Positions 1-8,849 of a stretch of DNA of 64,000 bases are shown here, piece after piece (position 1 is the first letter of the stretch; every line of letters begins with the position of its first letter). The notes below the pieces were generated by a model. It made no database searches, had not been told where the DNA came from, and saw only the letters and a program-made list of their open reading frames with translations. The stretch covers positions 405,474 through 469,473 of the forward strand of contig JAHBUO010000001.1 of the NCBI GenBank assembly GCA_019638025.1, given 5' to 3'. The stretch is from Ignavibacteriaceae bacterium (GTDB taxonomy: Bacteria > Bacteroidota > Ignavibacteria > Ignavibacteriales > Ignavibacteriaceae). The position numbers and the translations under genes are program-made.

Positions 1-483
1 CATTGCGATTTCATGCATCGGAATTGCAAATGGATAATTCCAAGGACTTATAATTCCAATTATACCGTAAGGAACTCTATCAACATAAGAGCGTTTATTA
101 ATCGTAAGAATAGAACCTGCTTTGAGATGTTTTCGTTTTAAGATTTGGGAAGCATTTTTTGCATAGTAATTTATAGCCATTGCAGAGGAAAGAACTTCGG
201 TTGTCATTGCATCAACTCTTGTTTTTCCGTTATCCTTTGAAATTATTTCTGAAATTTCATCGGCATTATCAACAATGAAATCACGAAGTTTTAACAGATA
301 GTCTTTTCGTTTTTCGAAACCGATTTCAGCCCATTCTTTTTGAGCGATTCGTGCTTTTGTCACTGCTTCTTGAAGAGTTTTAATATCGTCTTCTTTGGTT
401 TTTCCGATTATCTCGCCTGTTGCGGGGTTGTAAGAGATTGTCTCTCTAATCGATGAAGGTGTGGGTTTTTCTATATTGCTCAT
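1..483 (-). CDS. Aldehyde dehydrogenase family protein, N-terminal part (runs off the left edge)
   Basis: This is the first 161 residues of an NAD(P)-dependent aldehyde dehydrogenase; the catalytic Cys and Glu lie outside the window. The ATG at 483 opens a frame that reads without a stop to base 1. The N-terminal Rossmann region is visible, with the family motif PWNYPF at residues 147-152 followed by the start of the next helix. The opening residues SYNPATGEIIG resemble succinate-semialdehyde and related dehydrogenases, but the substrate cannot be read from this fragment. A TAnnTTTG-like box lies about 60 bases upstream (547-554), with no clear -33 partner. Family assignment is confident; substrate is unknown. 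Confidence 0.9.
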   Translation of the reverse strand, partial: MSNIEKPTPSSIRETISYNPATGEIIGKTKEDDIKTLQEAVTKARIAQKEWAEIGFEKRKDYLLKLRDFIVDNADEISEIISKDNGKTRVDAMTTEVLSSAMAINYYAKNASQILKRKHLKAGSILTINKRSYVDRVPYGIIGIISPWNYPFAIPMHEIAM

Positions 484-567
484 GTTAATTCAAATTGTTT
501 CAAAATAGCATTAGCAAAATAGATAAAAGTTTTAATAGTATCAGCGCAAATGTACTATTGTAGCTCT

Positions 568-1146
568 TTAAGGATGCTTAACCTGTTCTGATAACATTGA
601 AATTGCTTTAGTTAACCGATTGAGACGTGTTTCTTCTTTCTTTGCTGATTCAATCCATCGGACATATTCTTTTTGATGAGTATAAGAAAGCTTATTAAAA
701 AAATCTTCTTCGGTTTTATGTTTCTTAAGTAATTGTTTAAAGTCTTTGGGAAGTTCTATAGTTCGTTTTTCTTTTTTAACATCTTCTTTTTTCAGATTAA
801 CTGCCAGCTTTATGTATTCAATAAATTGTTTGTCGTTTATTTCCTTGAGCGTTGAAATTTTAATTGACCTCATGCTTTGAGCATCACAATCAGCGAAAAG
901 ATTATATTTATCCTCTATTAAAGCGCCATTAAAAAATGTAAACGAAACATGATTTTTAAAAGCACCGAGTGCGCAAACCATTTCTTTCTTTGAATAAACC
1001 GGAAAACTCCACTTAAACTCTTCGGTGAAATCTTTGTCAGCCTTAAATATTAATTCACGAAACTTTAAACAAGCATCAAGTTGAAAACCGGTAAGTTTTG
1101 AGAAAAATACTTTTACTTTTTCATTTTGAATTGATGGAATAGGCAT
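568..1146 (-). CDS. YdeI/OmpD-associated family protein with DUF1801-like N-terminus
   Basis: A 192-residue cytoplasmic protein. The N-terminal half (about residues 10-110) resembles DUF1801, with FKWSFPVYSKK and a later FFNGALI segment. The C-terminal half (about 130-185) has the ELPKDFKQLLKK and LSYTHQKEYVRWIESAKK pattern of the YdeI/OmpD-associated family, linked in some species to antimicrobial peptide or bacteriocin tolerance. The biochemical function is not known. The ATG at 1146 is chosen because GGAGGTGATT precedes it at ideal spacing; the 22 residues upstream in frame are rejected. It sits 20 bases downstream of the exported-protein gene at 1166-1525 and may be co-transcribed with it. 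Confidence 0.8.
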   Translation of the reverse strand: MPIPSIQNEKVKVFFSKLTGFQLDACLKFRELIFKADKDFTEEFKWSFPVYSKKEMVCALGAFKNHVSFTFFNGALIEDKYNLFADCDAQSMRSIKISTLKEINDKQFIEYIKLAVNLKKEDVKKEKRTIELPKDFKQLLKKHKTEEDFFNKLSYTHQKEYVRWIESAKKEETRLNRLTKAISMLSEQVKHP

Positions 1147-1165
1147 AATCACCTCCGAGATTCTT

Positions 1166-1525
1166 TTAATTTGTAAGTTCCTCAAGATTTTCAATTGGAT
1201 AATCCGAAGCATCTTTTATATAGCCATCCTTCACTAAATCAAGATACGAGCGATAAATAACAATAGAAACTTCTGTCGATAAATAATAGCCCGTCGCTTC
1301 AACTTTAACACCATTTATTTCTTTGGAAACTTTCACTATGGAAATTAATTTACTTTTGTCTATAAGTTTATGATCAAATTTTGCACGTTTATCTTTAAGA
1401 TTTTTCAGCCCGTACTGAATACCTTTTTTAGCGTTGAGATGAGCAGTTGTAATTTCATCTTCCATCGAAGAAGCTTGACCTAAAACAGGAGTCAATAATA
1501 ACAAAAAGAGCAATAAAAACTTCAT
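1166..1525 (-). CDS. Small exported hypothetical protein
   Basis: A 119-residue protein that I do not recognise. It begins with a clear signal peptide (MKFLLLFLLLLTPVLGQASS, cleavage near residue 18). The mature part is Lys-rich and mixed alpha/beta, with no cysteines and no sorting domain, so it is probably periplasmic. A Bacteroidota-type promoter lies about 90 bases upstream (1614-1647), and the YdeI-like gene follows within 20 bases on the same strand. No function is assigned. Confidence 0.65.
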   Translation of the reverse strand: MKFLLLFLLLLTPVLGQASSMEDEITTAHLNAKKGIQYGLKNLKDKRAKFDHKLIDKSKLISIVKVSKEINGVKVEATGYYLSTEVSIVIYRSYLDLVKDGYIKDASDYPIENLEELTN

Positions 1526-1613
1526 TATATAGCCTCATATATTTAATGAATATTCACAGTTCAATTTTCAAATTGTATTTGAAATAGTCAAGTGATGAAG
1601 CGCACAAACGAAT

Positions 1614-1647
1614 CAAAGTTATTTTAAGAGATTTAAATAAAAATCAA
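1614..1647 (-). promoter_or_regulatory. Putative Bacteroidota-type promoter for the 1525/1146 gene pair
   Basis: On the minus strand TTG (1647-1645) is followed after 23 bases by TAACTTTG (1621-1614), matching the -33/-7 pattern TTG-N19..23-TAnnTTTG known for Bacteroidota primary sigma factors. The predicted leader to the ATG at 1525 is about 80 bases. This is a match by eye only. Confidence 0.4.
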
Positions 1648-1689
1648 TATTTTGGTAAACATAAGTTTTAGATAATTAGTGAAGTATAA

Positions 1690-2217
1690 ATGAAGAAGTT
1701 TCCAAAGATTTCTAACGCTATTCTGCTAATTTTCATGGCAGTATTATTATATGGATGCGTTAATGTTCCACCACTTTATTACTCTTCTGATGGAAAGATA
1801 TTAGCAACTGAAGTTAAAACGAAGTTAGCTATCGCAAAAAAAACAAAATCATTTTTTAATATTAGTGAAGATTCAATAGAACGATTTGGTCTGTTTTATA
1901 AAGACTCAAAGCCCTATGTTTACGGCATTTTACGTTACTCTGCATTATTTTTAGAAGAATCCGATTTAACCAGAATCAACGTTGAAATAAATTTGAAGAC
2001 TCCCAATCTTTTATATGTCGCTATGCCTGTGGAAAACCTTCCAAAGTTAGAAGAGGTTCCGGGAATAGATTATTTTGATATTGATAAAAAGGGAAAAATT
2101 AGAGAACAACAAGCTGAAGAATTAAAACGTCAAACTATTACCGAACCCGAAGAAAATATAAGTGAGCCGGATACAACAGTACCCGACTCAACCGAATCTT
2201 CTACTTCATCAATATAA
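1690..2217 (+). CDS. Hypothetical lipoprotein
   Basis: A 175-residue protein with a lipoprotein signal: a hydrophobic stretch and the lipobox LLYGC, with the acylated Cys near residue 23. The mature part (30-130) is a mixed alpha/beta region without a recognised domain. The last 30 residues are low-complexity and rich in Glu, Pro, Ser and Thr, like a flexible tail. The final 17 bases overlap the end of the convergent FG-GAP gene. Function unknown; envelope location is inferred from the lipobox. Confidence 0.7.
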   Translation: MKKFPKISNAILLIFMAVLLYGCVNVPPLYYSSDGKILATEVKTKLAIAKKTKSFFNISEDSIERFGLFYKDSKPYVYGILRYSALFLEESDLTRINVEINLKTPNLLYVAMPVENLPKLEEVPGIDYFDIDKKGKIREQQAEELKRQTITEPEENISEPDTTVPDSTESSTSSI

Positions 2218-4219
2218 ATTTACCGGATATGTTTGTATATTTCCCGGAGTTTAAATCTCTGAACGAAAGTTTATAAAAATAAACTCCACTGGTTAAGTTG
2301 TTTGCATCAAAATTGAATGAGTAACTTCCTCCCACTTTAATTTCTTTTGCCGATGAATATATCTTTTCACCAAGAATTGAAAAAACTTCAACTATAGTCT
2401 CTCCTTCAGACGGAATAGAATAGTGAAATTTAGTTTGTCCATTAAATGGATTTGGATAATTCGTAATTGATAATGAACCCGGGATTAAATTTTCATATTC
2501 ATTTTCTTTAACTGAAACAGGGGCAAATAAATTCTTAAAGAAAGTGAAGTTTCCATTATACTCACCAATAATTAAATCGGGACGGGTATCGCCATCTAAA
2601 TCGGCAAAACCGGGGGCGGCATTTTGGCTAACTTTTATGTTAGCAAAGACCTGAGTATTAAGTTGCCATTCAGGTGTTTGTGGAGTCCCTACGTTCTCGT
2701 AATAAGTCAGTGTTCCGAAAGTTCTACCGATTACCAAATCATAATCGCCATCATTATCAACATCGGAGAAAGTAGGTCGTGAATTGGATGGGAATGTTAT
2801 TCCTTGAATTAAGCTGTTATCTTCAACGAATACATTATTCCCTGTATTTCTGAAGAACTTAGTCTCGGAAGCAGTTTCGGCACCAATTAATAAATCAATC
2901 TCCCCATCACCGTTTATGTCAGCAAATGCAGGGTAACTAAAGTATCCAACATCAATAGAGCCAAAAATAGTTGAGTTCGCAGTAAAACTTCCATTATTAT
3001 TAACGAAATAAGAAATTGTTCCGGCTAAAGCACCGGTAGCAATATCAAAATCATTATCCTTATCTAAGTCAACAAACATAGGGGCGCTGTAAGATGAAAC
3101 TCCAAGCGAGCTAAAAGATGTCGTTGTCTTTTTGAATTTTGGATTACCCTTCGTCCCTTCATTTTTAAAGTAGATAAACTTCCCTGTCCAAAGACCGCTA
3201 AGTAAATCGACTGTCGCATTTTTGTCAAAATCCGCAAGAGATACCGAAGCACCACCACCATCAAGTTTAATTACTTGGAAATAGTTAGGGTTATATTGAA
3301 AAGTTGGGTTTGTGGTAGTTCCTTTATTTTCATAAACATATAATATTCCGCCATCAGTACCATAAACAAGGTCGAAGTCGTTATCGTTATCAATATCGGC
3401 GAATGTTGGATTCTTCCAATATGTTGTAGCCTCCACTCCCGAGAAGAGTGAAGTATTGCGAGTCCAAACCGGACTTTGAGGTGTTCCGGTATTTACATAA
3501 TAATAAAATGTTTGCAAATCTCTTCCGAGTAGCAAATCATAATCGCCATCGTTATCAAGATCGATGAATGTTGGGTATGAATTTAGTCCTATATCAGGAA
3601 TTCCGGTTACAAGTGTATTGTCAAGTACAAAGTTAGGTGAAGTAGAATCTCCTAAATTTCTAAAACCAAGAGTAATCCCGGCAGTGGGTCCACCTAATAG
3701 TGATTCTCCTATTCCAACGATTAAATCTAAATCACCATCATTATCTAAATCAGCAAAAGCAGGTTTTGCATCGGTTCCGATTTGTGGATTAACATCTGCA
3801 AAAACAAAATCATTTTTTACCCATACAGGGGCAGCTGCGGTAGCTTTATTTTGATAATACAGAATTCCACCATAACCGCTAATAGCAATATCTATGAGGT
3901 CATCACCATCCAAATTAACAAAGACAGGATATGTACCGTTTGCAATATGAGAGCCATCATATATTGTTGATAGAATTGTTGTATCTTTATTAAAAGTAAA
4001 TTCACCGGTTCCTTTGTTCATAAAGAACTCTGCATTATTTGAAAGATTTCCAAGCAGAAGATCAAGATGCCCATCTCCATTAAAATCAGCAAATACCGGA
4101 GCGGAAAACGATTTTACCTGAACTCCTGATGGATTAAATATTGAATCAATCTTTTCCCAGTATTGGGCATGAGTATTGAACGATAAAAAGAGTATGAATA
4201 GAATTGTGAAGTTTTTCAT
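2201..4219 (-). CDS. FG-GAP/VCBS repeat protein with type IX secretion sorting domain
   Basis: A 672-residue secreted protein. A signal peptide (MKNFTILFILFLSFNTHAQ) is followed by about ten FG-GAP/VCBS-type repeats of roughly 55 residues. Each carries a calcium-loop core such as FADINGDGEIDLLIG or FADLDNDGDLDLIVG. These predict a seven- or more-bladed beta-propeller that binds calcium and probably ligands or carbohydrate at the cell surface. The last 85 residues, starting at NYPNPFNG, are a T9SS type A sorting domain ending SGKFILMK. One blade (LADFDKNATVDLLSG) has a degenerate calcium loop. The exact ligand is unknown. Confidence 0.93.
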   Translation of the reverse strand: MKNFTILFILFLSFNTHAQYWEKIDSIFNPSGVQVKSFSAPVFADFNGDGHLDLLLGNLSNNAEFFMNKGTGEFTFNKDTTILSTIYDGSHIANGTYPVFVNLDGDDLIDIAISGYGGILYYQNKATAAAPVWVKNDFVFADVNPQIGTDAKPAFADLDNDGDLDLIVGIGESLLGGPTAGITLGFRNLGDSTSPNFVLDNTLVTGIPDIGLNSYPTFIDLDNDGDYDLLLGRDLQTFYYYVNTGTPQSPVWTRNTSLFSGVEATTYWKNPTFADIDNDNDFDLVYGTDGGILYVYENKGTTTNPTFQYNPNYFQVIKLDGGGASVSLADFDKNATVDLLSGLWTGKFIYFKNEGTKGNPKFKKTTTSFSSLGVSSYSAPMFVDLDKDNDFDIATGALAGTISYFVNNNGSFTANSTIFGSIDVGYFSYPAFADINGDGEIDLLIGAETASETKFFRNTGNNVFVEDNSLIQGITFPSNSRPTFSDVDNDGDYDLVIGRTFGTLTYYENVGTPQTPEWQLNTQVFANIKVSQNAAPGFADLDGDTRPDLIIGEYNGNFTFFKNLFAPVSVKENEYENLIPGSLSITNYPNPFNGQTKFHYSIPSEGETIVEVFSILGEKIYSSAKEIKVGGSYSFNFDANNLTSGVYFYKLSFRDLNSGKYTNISGKFILMK

Positions 4220-4379
4220 TTAGCGACCTGAATAAATATCAAAAAATCTTTATTAAATATAATCATTGCAATATTAATAGTTAATTAGAATTGATTTGGA
4301 ATAGGATTAATATTCTCAAATAAAGTGAGTAAATTATAGTAACGAAAAATTTATTTTGTGTTTTTAATTACCCTTAGTT

Positions 4380-6740
4380 GTGAGATTGGATTTCAAGTTG
4401 AAAAAAATATTTTTACTGATAATAGTACTAGTTACAATTGGTTTTGCTCAAGCATATAATGAGAGTTGGAAACTGTTTGACGACTCACAGGTTGCAGTTG
4501 TAAAAATTTATGCTGACCCCGCAGCCGTAACATGGATGTTTAATAATCCCCATAGCGATTCATTACATCTTGCCTCCATGCGTTTTACAAATGCATTTAT
4601 TGATGACTCTATTTCAAATATAGCTATTAGAATTAGGGGTGCTACATCACGCGATGCAAGAAAAAAATCGTTAAAAGTTTCATTCAACACATTTGTCGCG
4701 GGAAGAGAATTTTATGGAGTTGATAAACTAAATCTTAACGGTGAACACAACGACCCATCAATAATAAGAAGCAAACTTAGTTTTGATTTATTTAAAGATG
4801 CTCAAATGACGGCAAGCAGAGCCTCTCACACTGCTGTTTATATCAACGGAAAATATTATGGATTATACATTTCGGTAGAGCATATTGATGATGAATTTCT
4901 GAATAAAAATTTTGTGAACAGTACCGGTAACCTGTGGAAGTGCTTATATCCGGCTGATTTGAAATACCTTGGCGATAACCCCGATTTGTATAAGTTATCG
5001 TCTAACGGAAGACCAGTCTACGAATTATCAACCAATGAACTAATTAATGACTATTCAGCATTAGCAAGATTTATTAAAATTATTAATCAAACTAATATCA
5101 ACATACTCCCTGATTCATTGGAAAAAGTTCTGGATGTAGCTTCTGTGCTTAAATATTATGCGATGAATGTATTATTAGGAAGCTGGGATGATTACAGATT
5201 TCTAAAAAATAATTACTATTTGTATCATCAACCGGATAAAGATTTAATTTATCTTATTCCGTATGACTATGATAATTCATTCGGTGTAGATTGGTTTGAT
5301 ATTGATTGGTCAAGAATTAATCCCTACACCTATGCAAACATAGATAATTCTGTTCGCCCTTTATCTACAAGGCTGTTGCAAGTTCCTGAATACAGAAACT
5401 TACTTACAAGATATTTAACTTTTTACAGAGAAAAAGTATTTCTCGGACACTTGTGGGAAAGTCGAATTGATTCTCTTAAAAATCGCATTACAAATTATGT
5501 CATCGCTGATTCTTTTCGTACTCTTGATTATGGATTTACAATGACTGATTTCCACAATTCTTATTCGCATATAAGCTACAACAAAATGCATGTAAAGCGG
5601 GGCATTAAGGAATTTATAAATATCAAAAACGCAACTTTGTCAGCAATGTTGAATTATGTGACTTCAAAACCGATGGCTTACAGCTTGGAGCATTTCCCTA
5701 AATCAATTAGTCAGACAGATTCGATAACCCTTCATTTATCAGCCTTTTCGAATGTTGGAATTGCATCAATTCAAATCAAGTTTTCAAACGGTGTTACGGG
5801 TTTAACGGAAACTTATCCGATGAGCTATTCTCCAATTACAAATTCAAGAAAAGTTGAAGATGCTGATAGGTGGGTGGGAGTGATTCCTCCCCTTGGTAAT
5901 AATGGCTTTGGTAGTTATCAGGTTGTGGTTACTGATAATAATGGAGGAGTATTAACTTATCCGAGACATAAGAAGATTGATATTAAGGCGATTACATATT
6001 CACAAATTCCCATTGTTATTAATGAGTTTTTGGCAAAGAATGATGGAGTTTATCCTGACCCTCATGGGGATCATGATGATTGGATTGAGTTCTACAACAC
6101 AACTTCAGATACTGTTGACATGGGTTTGATGTACCTAACTGATAAAAAAGATAATCTGAATAAATGGAGATTTCCTCAGAATGTGAAAATAGCACCCAAA
6201 GGATACATTTTGGTCTGGTGCGATGAACAACCTACTCAAATTGGATTACACTCAAATTTCAAATTGAGTGCCGATGGTGAATTTATTGCTTTATCTACTA
6301 AAGATGGTTTTACAATTTTAGATTCAATTACATTTGGTCCACAGCAAGGAAATATTTCTTATTCCAGAAGTCCCAGCGGTAGTAATAACTGGATGTTTAC
6401 TACACCAACTCCTTTGGCTGATAACTGGGTTTCTTCAGTTAAAAATGAATCGATGATTCCGGATAGATTCTCAATTACATCTTATCCAAATCCGTTTAAT
6501 CCTTCTACAAAGATTGAATATAATATCCCTGAGATACTCGATGGGGTTAAATATGCATCCATTTTGATTTATGATATTTTAGGGAATAGAGTTTATGAAG
6601 TGATTAACGACAAACCGCTTTCGGGAAGTAATACTTTTATATTTGATACCAAGAATTTAAATTTATCTAGTGGTGTGTATCTTGCAGTGGTGAAGTATGG
6701 AAAATATTTTACATCACATAAATTAATGTTAATGAAATAA
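4380..6740 (+). CDS. CotH kinase family protein with lamin-tail domain and T9SS sorting domain
   Basis: A 786-residue secreted protein. After a signal peptide (KKIFLLIIVLVTIGFAQA) comes a CotH-kinase region at about 40-420: RIRGATSR, a later YYGLYISVEHIDDEFL, and the YDYDNSFG motif expected to hold catalytic or metal-binding aspartates. A lamin-tail domain follows at about 545-650 (INEFLAKNDG, then DDWIEFYNTT). The T9SS domain begins at SYPNPFNPSTKIEYNIP. CotH proteins are atypical kinases known from spore coats; the substrate of this one is unknown. The GTG at 4380 is the longest start; a TTG at 4398 would also give a good signal peptide, and neither has a strong ribosome-binding site. murI follows after 26 bases. 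Confidence 0.88.
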   Translation: MRLDFKLKKIFLLIIVLVTIGFAQAYNESWKLFDDSQVAVVKIYADPAAVTWMFNNPHSDSLHLASMRFTNAFIDDSISNIAIRIRGATSRDARKKSLKVSFNTFVAGREFYGVDKLNLNGEHNDPSIIRSKLSFDLFKDAQMTASRASHTAVYINGKYYGLYISVEHIDDEFLNKNFVNSTGNLWKCLYPADLKYLGDNPDLYKLSSNGRPVYELSTNELINDYSALARFIKIINQTNINILPDSLEKVLDVASVLKYYAMNVLLGSWDDYRFLKNNYYLYHQPDKDLIYLIPYDYDNSFGVDWFDIDWSRINPYTYANIDNSVRPLSTRLLQVPEYRNLLTRYLTFYREKVFLGHLWESRIDSLKNRITNYVIADSFRTLDYGFTMTDFHNSYSHISYNKMHVKRGIKEFINIKNATLSAMLNYVTSKPMAYSLEHFPKSISQTDSITLHLSAFSNVGIASIQIKFSNGVTGLTETYPMSYSPITNSRKVEDADRWVGVIPPLGNNGFGSYQVVVTDNNGGVLTYPRHKKIDIKAITYSQIPIVINEFLAKNDGVYPDPHGDHDDWIEFYNTTSDTVDMGLMYLTDKKDNLNKWRFPQNVKIAPKGYILVWCDEQPTQIGLHSNFKLSADGEFIALSTKDGFTILDSITFGPQQGNISYSRSPSGSNNWMFTTPTPLADNWVSSVKNESMIPDRFSITSYPNPFNPSTKIEYNIPEILDGVKYASILIYDILGNRVYEVINDKPLSGSNTFIFDTKNLNLSSGVYLAVVKYGKYFTSHKLMLMK

Positions 6741-6766
6741 TTCGCACAGAAGAGAAGGTAATTAGT

Positions 6767-7594
6767 TTGGAAAATTTGGATAGTAATAAACCAATCGGAG
6801 TATTTGATTCAGGTATTGGTGGGCTCACCGTTGTACGACAATTGATATCTGTTCTTCCAAATGAAGATATAATTTACTTCGGCGATACTGCAAGAGTACC
6901 ATATGGGTCAAAATCAAATGCAACGGTTATAGAGTATTCTATTCAAAACGCTAAATTTCTTCTCGAACATAAAGTTAAAGCAATTGTTGTTGCGTGTAAT
7001 ACAGCATCATCTGTGGCTCTCCCTGCTCTTGAAGAACGATTTAACGTACCAATAATAGGCGTGATAATTCCGGGAGCAAATCACGCCGTAAAATCAACAC
7101 AAAATAAAAAAATCGGCATCATCGGGACTCGTGCAACTATAACTAACAAAGCATATTCTACTCAGATAAAAACTCTTGGTGATGATGTTGAAGTTTTCGA
7201 AACAGCATGCCCCCTCTTTGTTCCACTTGCTGAAGAAGGATGGATTAATCACGACGCAACAATTTTAGTGGCAAAGGAATATCTTGGTGAATTAAAATCA
7301 CAAAACATCGACACTCTTGTTCTTGGTTGCACACATTATCCAATATTGAGTGAAGTAATTAAAAAAGTTATTGGGGAGAATGTTGAATTGATTGACTCCG
7401 GTGTTGCTACCGCAGATGAAGTTAAAATGGAATTGGAAAAATTAGGATTGATTAATAAATCAAATGCAAAAGGTTCATACAAATTTTATGTAAGTGATGT
7501 TCCCGCGAAATTCAAAGAAGTTGCCGAATTATTTATGGGGAGAGAAGTAATTAATGTTGAAAAAGTAGAATTAGAGCATCTTCAAAGTTTTTAA
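6767..7594 (+). CDS. murI: Glutamate racemase
   Basis: Interconverts L- and D-glutamate for peptidoglycan synthesis in the cytoplasm. The 275-residue length is typical. The N-terminus has the signature FDSGIGGLTV (Asp14, Ser15), and both catalytic cysteines are present: Cys77 in VACNTASS and Cys188 in LGCTHYP, the latter followed by the conserved His. The start is a TTG at 6767, preceded by GAAGG at 8-base spacing. The gene follows the CotH gene closely and ends six bases from the convergent rseC-like gene, so no separate terminator fits between them. Confidence 0.97.
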   Translation: MENLDSNKPIGVFDSGIGGLTVVRQLISVLPNEDIIYFGDTARVPYGSKSNATVIEYSIQNAKFLLEHKVKAIVVACNTASSVALPALEERFNVPIIGVIIPGANHAVKSTQNKKIGIIGTRATITNKAYSTQIKTLGDDVEVFETACPLFVPLAEEGWINHDATILVAKEYLGELKSQNIDTLVLGCTHYPILSEVIKKVIGENVELIDSGVATADEVKMELEKLGLINKSNAKGSYKFYVSDVPAKFKEVAELFMGREVINVEKVELEHLQSF

Positions 7595-7599
7595 GAAAG

Positions 7600-8028
7600 T
7601 TAAATCTTTTTTACTGAAATAATAGTCGGTGTAATGGGTTTACTTTTCTTATTTAACAAAGCATATATTATAAAGTAAATGACTGTTAAAAACGTTCCGC
7701 ACACGAAAGAAATTAATTCTCGATTATTGTTATTCTCTATGCCATAATAACCTAACAGAAGACCAATTATAAATAGTATTAACGGGATTAAATAGAGTTT
7801 AAATGTTGCCAATAAAACGTTTGCACCATTAATTGAAAACCTGACAATATCACCCTTTTCAACACCGAATGGATCTTTAACAACAATTAGATTGTCAGAA
7901 TTATCAATCGGCTTGCAAATAATTTTTGCAGAACATTCTTTGCACTCTTCTTTATTAGAAATAATAATCTCTGCAGAGTTATCGAAAGTTCGCTTTACAA
8001 TACCTTCTTCTATAAACTCTTCTTTCAT
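7600..8028 (-). CDS. RseC/SoxR-reducing-system family membrane protein, last gene of the rnf operon
   Basis: A 142-residue inner-membrane protein of the RseC/MucC family. Its N-terminal cytoplasmic part has a cysteine cluster (CKECSAKIIC, about residues 29-38) typical of this family, then VEKGDIVRFSI, then two transmembrane helices at about 75-95 and 105-125 and a basic tail. In Proteobacteria RseC works with Rnf-like complexes to reduce oxidised SoxR; here its position 5 bases after rnfB suggests a role in assembling or regulating Rnf. That role is inference from context. Confidence 0.88.
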   Translation of the reverse strand: MKEEFIEEGIVKRTFDNSAEIIISNKEECKECSAKIICKPIDNSDNLIVVKDPFGVEKGDIVRFSINGANVLLATFKLYLIPLILFIIGLLLGYYGIENNNNRELISFVCGTFLTVIYFIIYALLNKKSKPITPTIISVKKI

Positions 8029-8033
8029 TCTAA

Positions 8034-8843
8034 TTAGTTTTCTGAGAAATTAGTTTTGCGAATAACTTTTGTACTGCATTTATCAAATGGAATTTTTGAC
8101 TCATCCAGTTTTTCGTAATCGATTACTGCAAGATAATTATCCATGACAACACCACCATCAGATTTTCTCGCGCAAATCCCGCATCCCATGCATGAAACAG
8201 TACAAACGTTTTTAGAAGTTTTAGGGTCATCATGGTTTTTGCAGAAGACAAAAACATCTCTATCAATAGGATGCATTTCAATAATACTGCGTGGACACAC
8301 TTTAACACACATTCCGCAACCGGTACATAATTCTTCGATAACTTCAGGTAAACCTTTTTCGTTCATCATCATTGCATCGAAAGGACAGGCTGTAACACAA
8401 TCGGCACCGCCAAGACAGCCATACAAACAGAGTTTATCGCCACCTGAAATTTGAGCCATCGCCGAGCAGGAAAGGGGTCCGTAGTAAGTTGTCATTTTCT
8501 TTACAGCTTCTTCATTGCCACCGCAGCATAAAATTCGTGGAGTCATCTTCACTGTATTTGAAGCATCTATTCCCATTAATGAAGCCACATCAATTGAGGT
8601 ATCACTTCCACCAACAGGGCATCCGGTGACAGGTGCATTTCCGGTAACAACATTCACGGCAAAATCGTAACAACCTGCGTATCCGCATCCGCCGCAATTT
8701 GCTCCTGGTAGAACTTCATTCACTTGAGCGATTAAAGGATTTTCTTCTACACGAAGTTTTTTATCTGCAACTGCAAGAGCTCCCGCAAAAATGAAACCGA
8801 GTCCTCCCATGGTTGCAACTGCTAATATTATTCCATATTCCAT
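8034..8843 (-). CDS. rnfB: Rnf complex subunit RnfB, iron-sulfur protein
   Basis: The soluble, membrane-anchored electron-entry subunit of Rnf. The N-terminal hydrophobic anchor (residues 1-25) is followed by the Fe-S motif CGGCGYAGCYDFA near residue 50. Ferredoxin-type clusters follow: CLYGCLGGADCVTACPFDA and CTGCGMCVKVCPRS. A further CTVSCMGCGICAR motif near residue 215 supplies another cluster. It passes electrons from ferredoxin toward the membrane subunits. The gene sits between apbE (7 bases upstream) and the rseC-like gene. At 269 residues it is of the longer type found outside the gamma-Proteobacteria. Confidence 0.96.
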   Translation of the reverse strand: MEYGIILAVATMGGLGFIFAGALAVADKKLRVEENPLIAQVNEVLPGANCGGCGYAGCYDFAVNVVTGNAPVTGCPVGGSDTSIDVASLMGIDASNTVKMTPRILCCGGNEEAVKKMTTYYGPLSCSAMAQISGGDKLCLYGCLGGADCVTACPFDAMMMNEKGLPEVIEELCTGCGMCVKVCPRSIIEMHPIDRDVFVFCKNHDDPKTSKNVCTVSCMGCGICARKSDGGVVMDNYLAVIDYEKLDESKIPFDKCSTKVIRKTNFSEN

Positions 8844-8849
8844 TTGATA

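Noticed and set aside
3564..3854. Reading frames antisense to the FG-GAP gene
   Set aside because: They lie wholly inside a conserved gene on the other strand and show no domain; the same holds for many other overlapping frames, such as those within metH.
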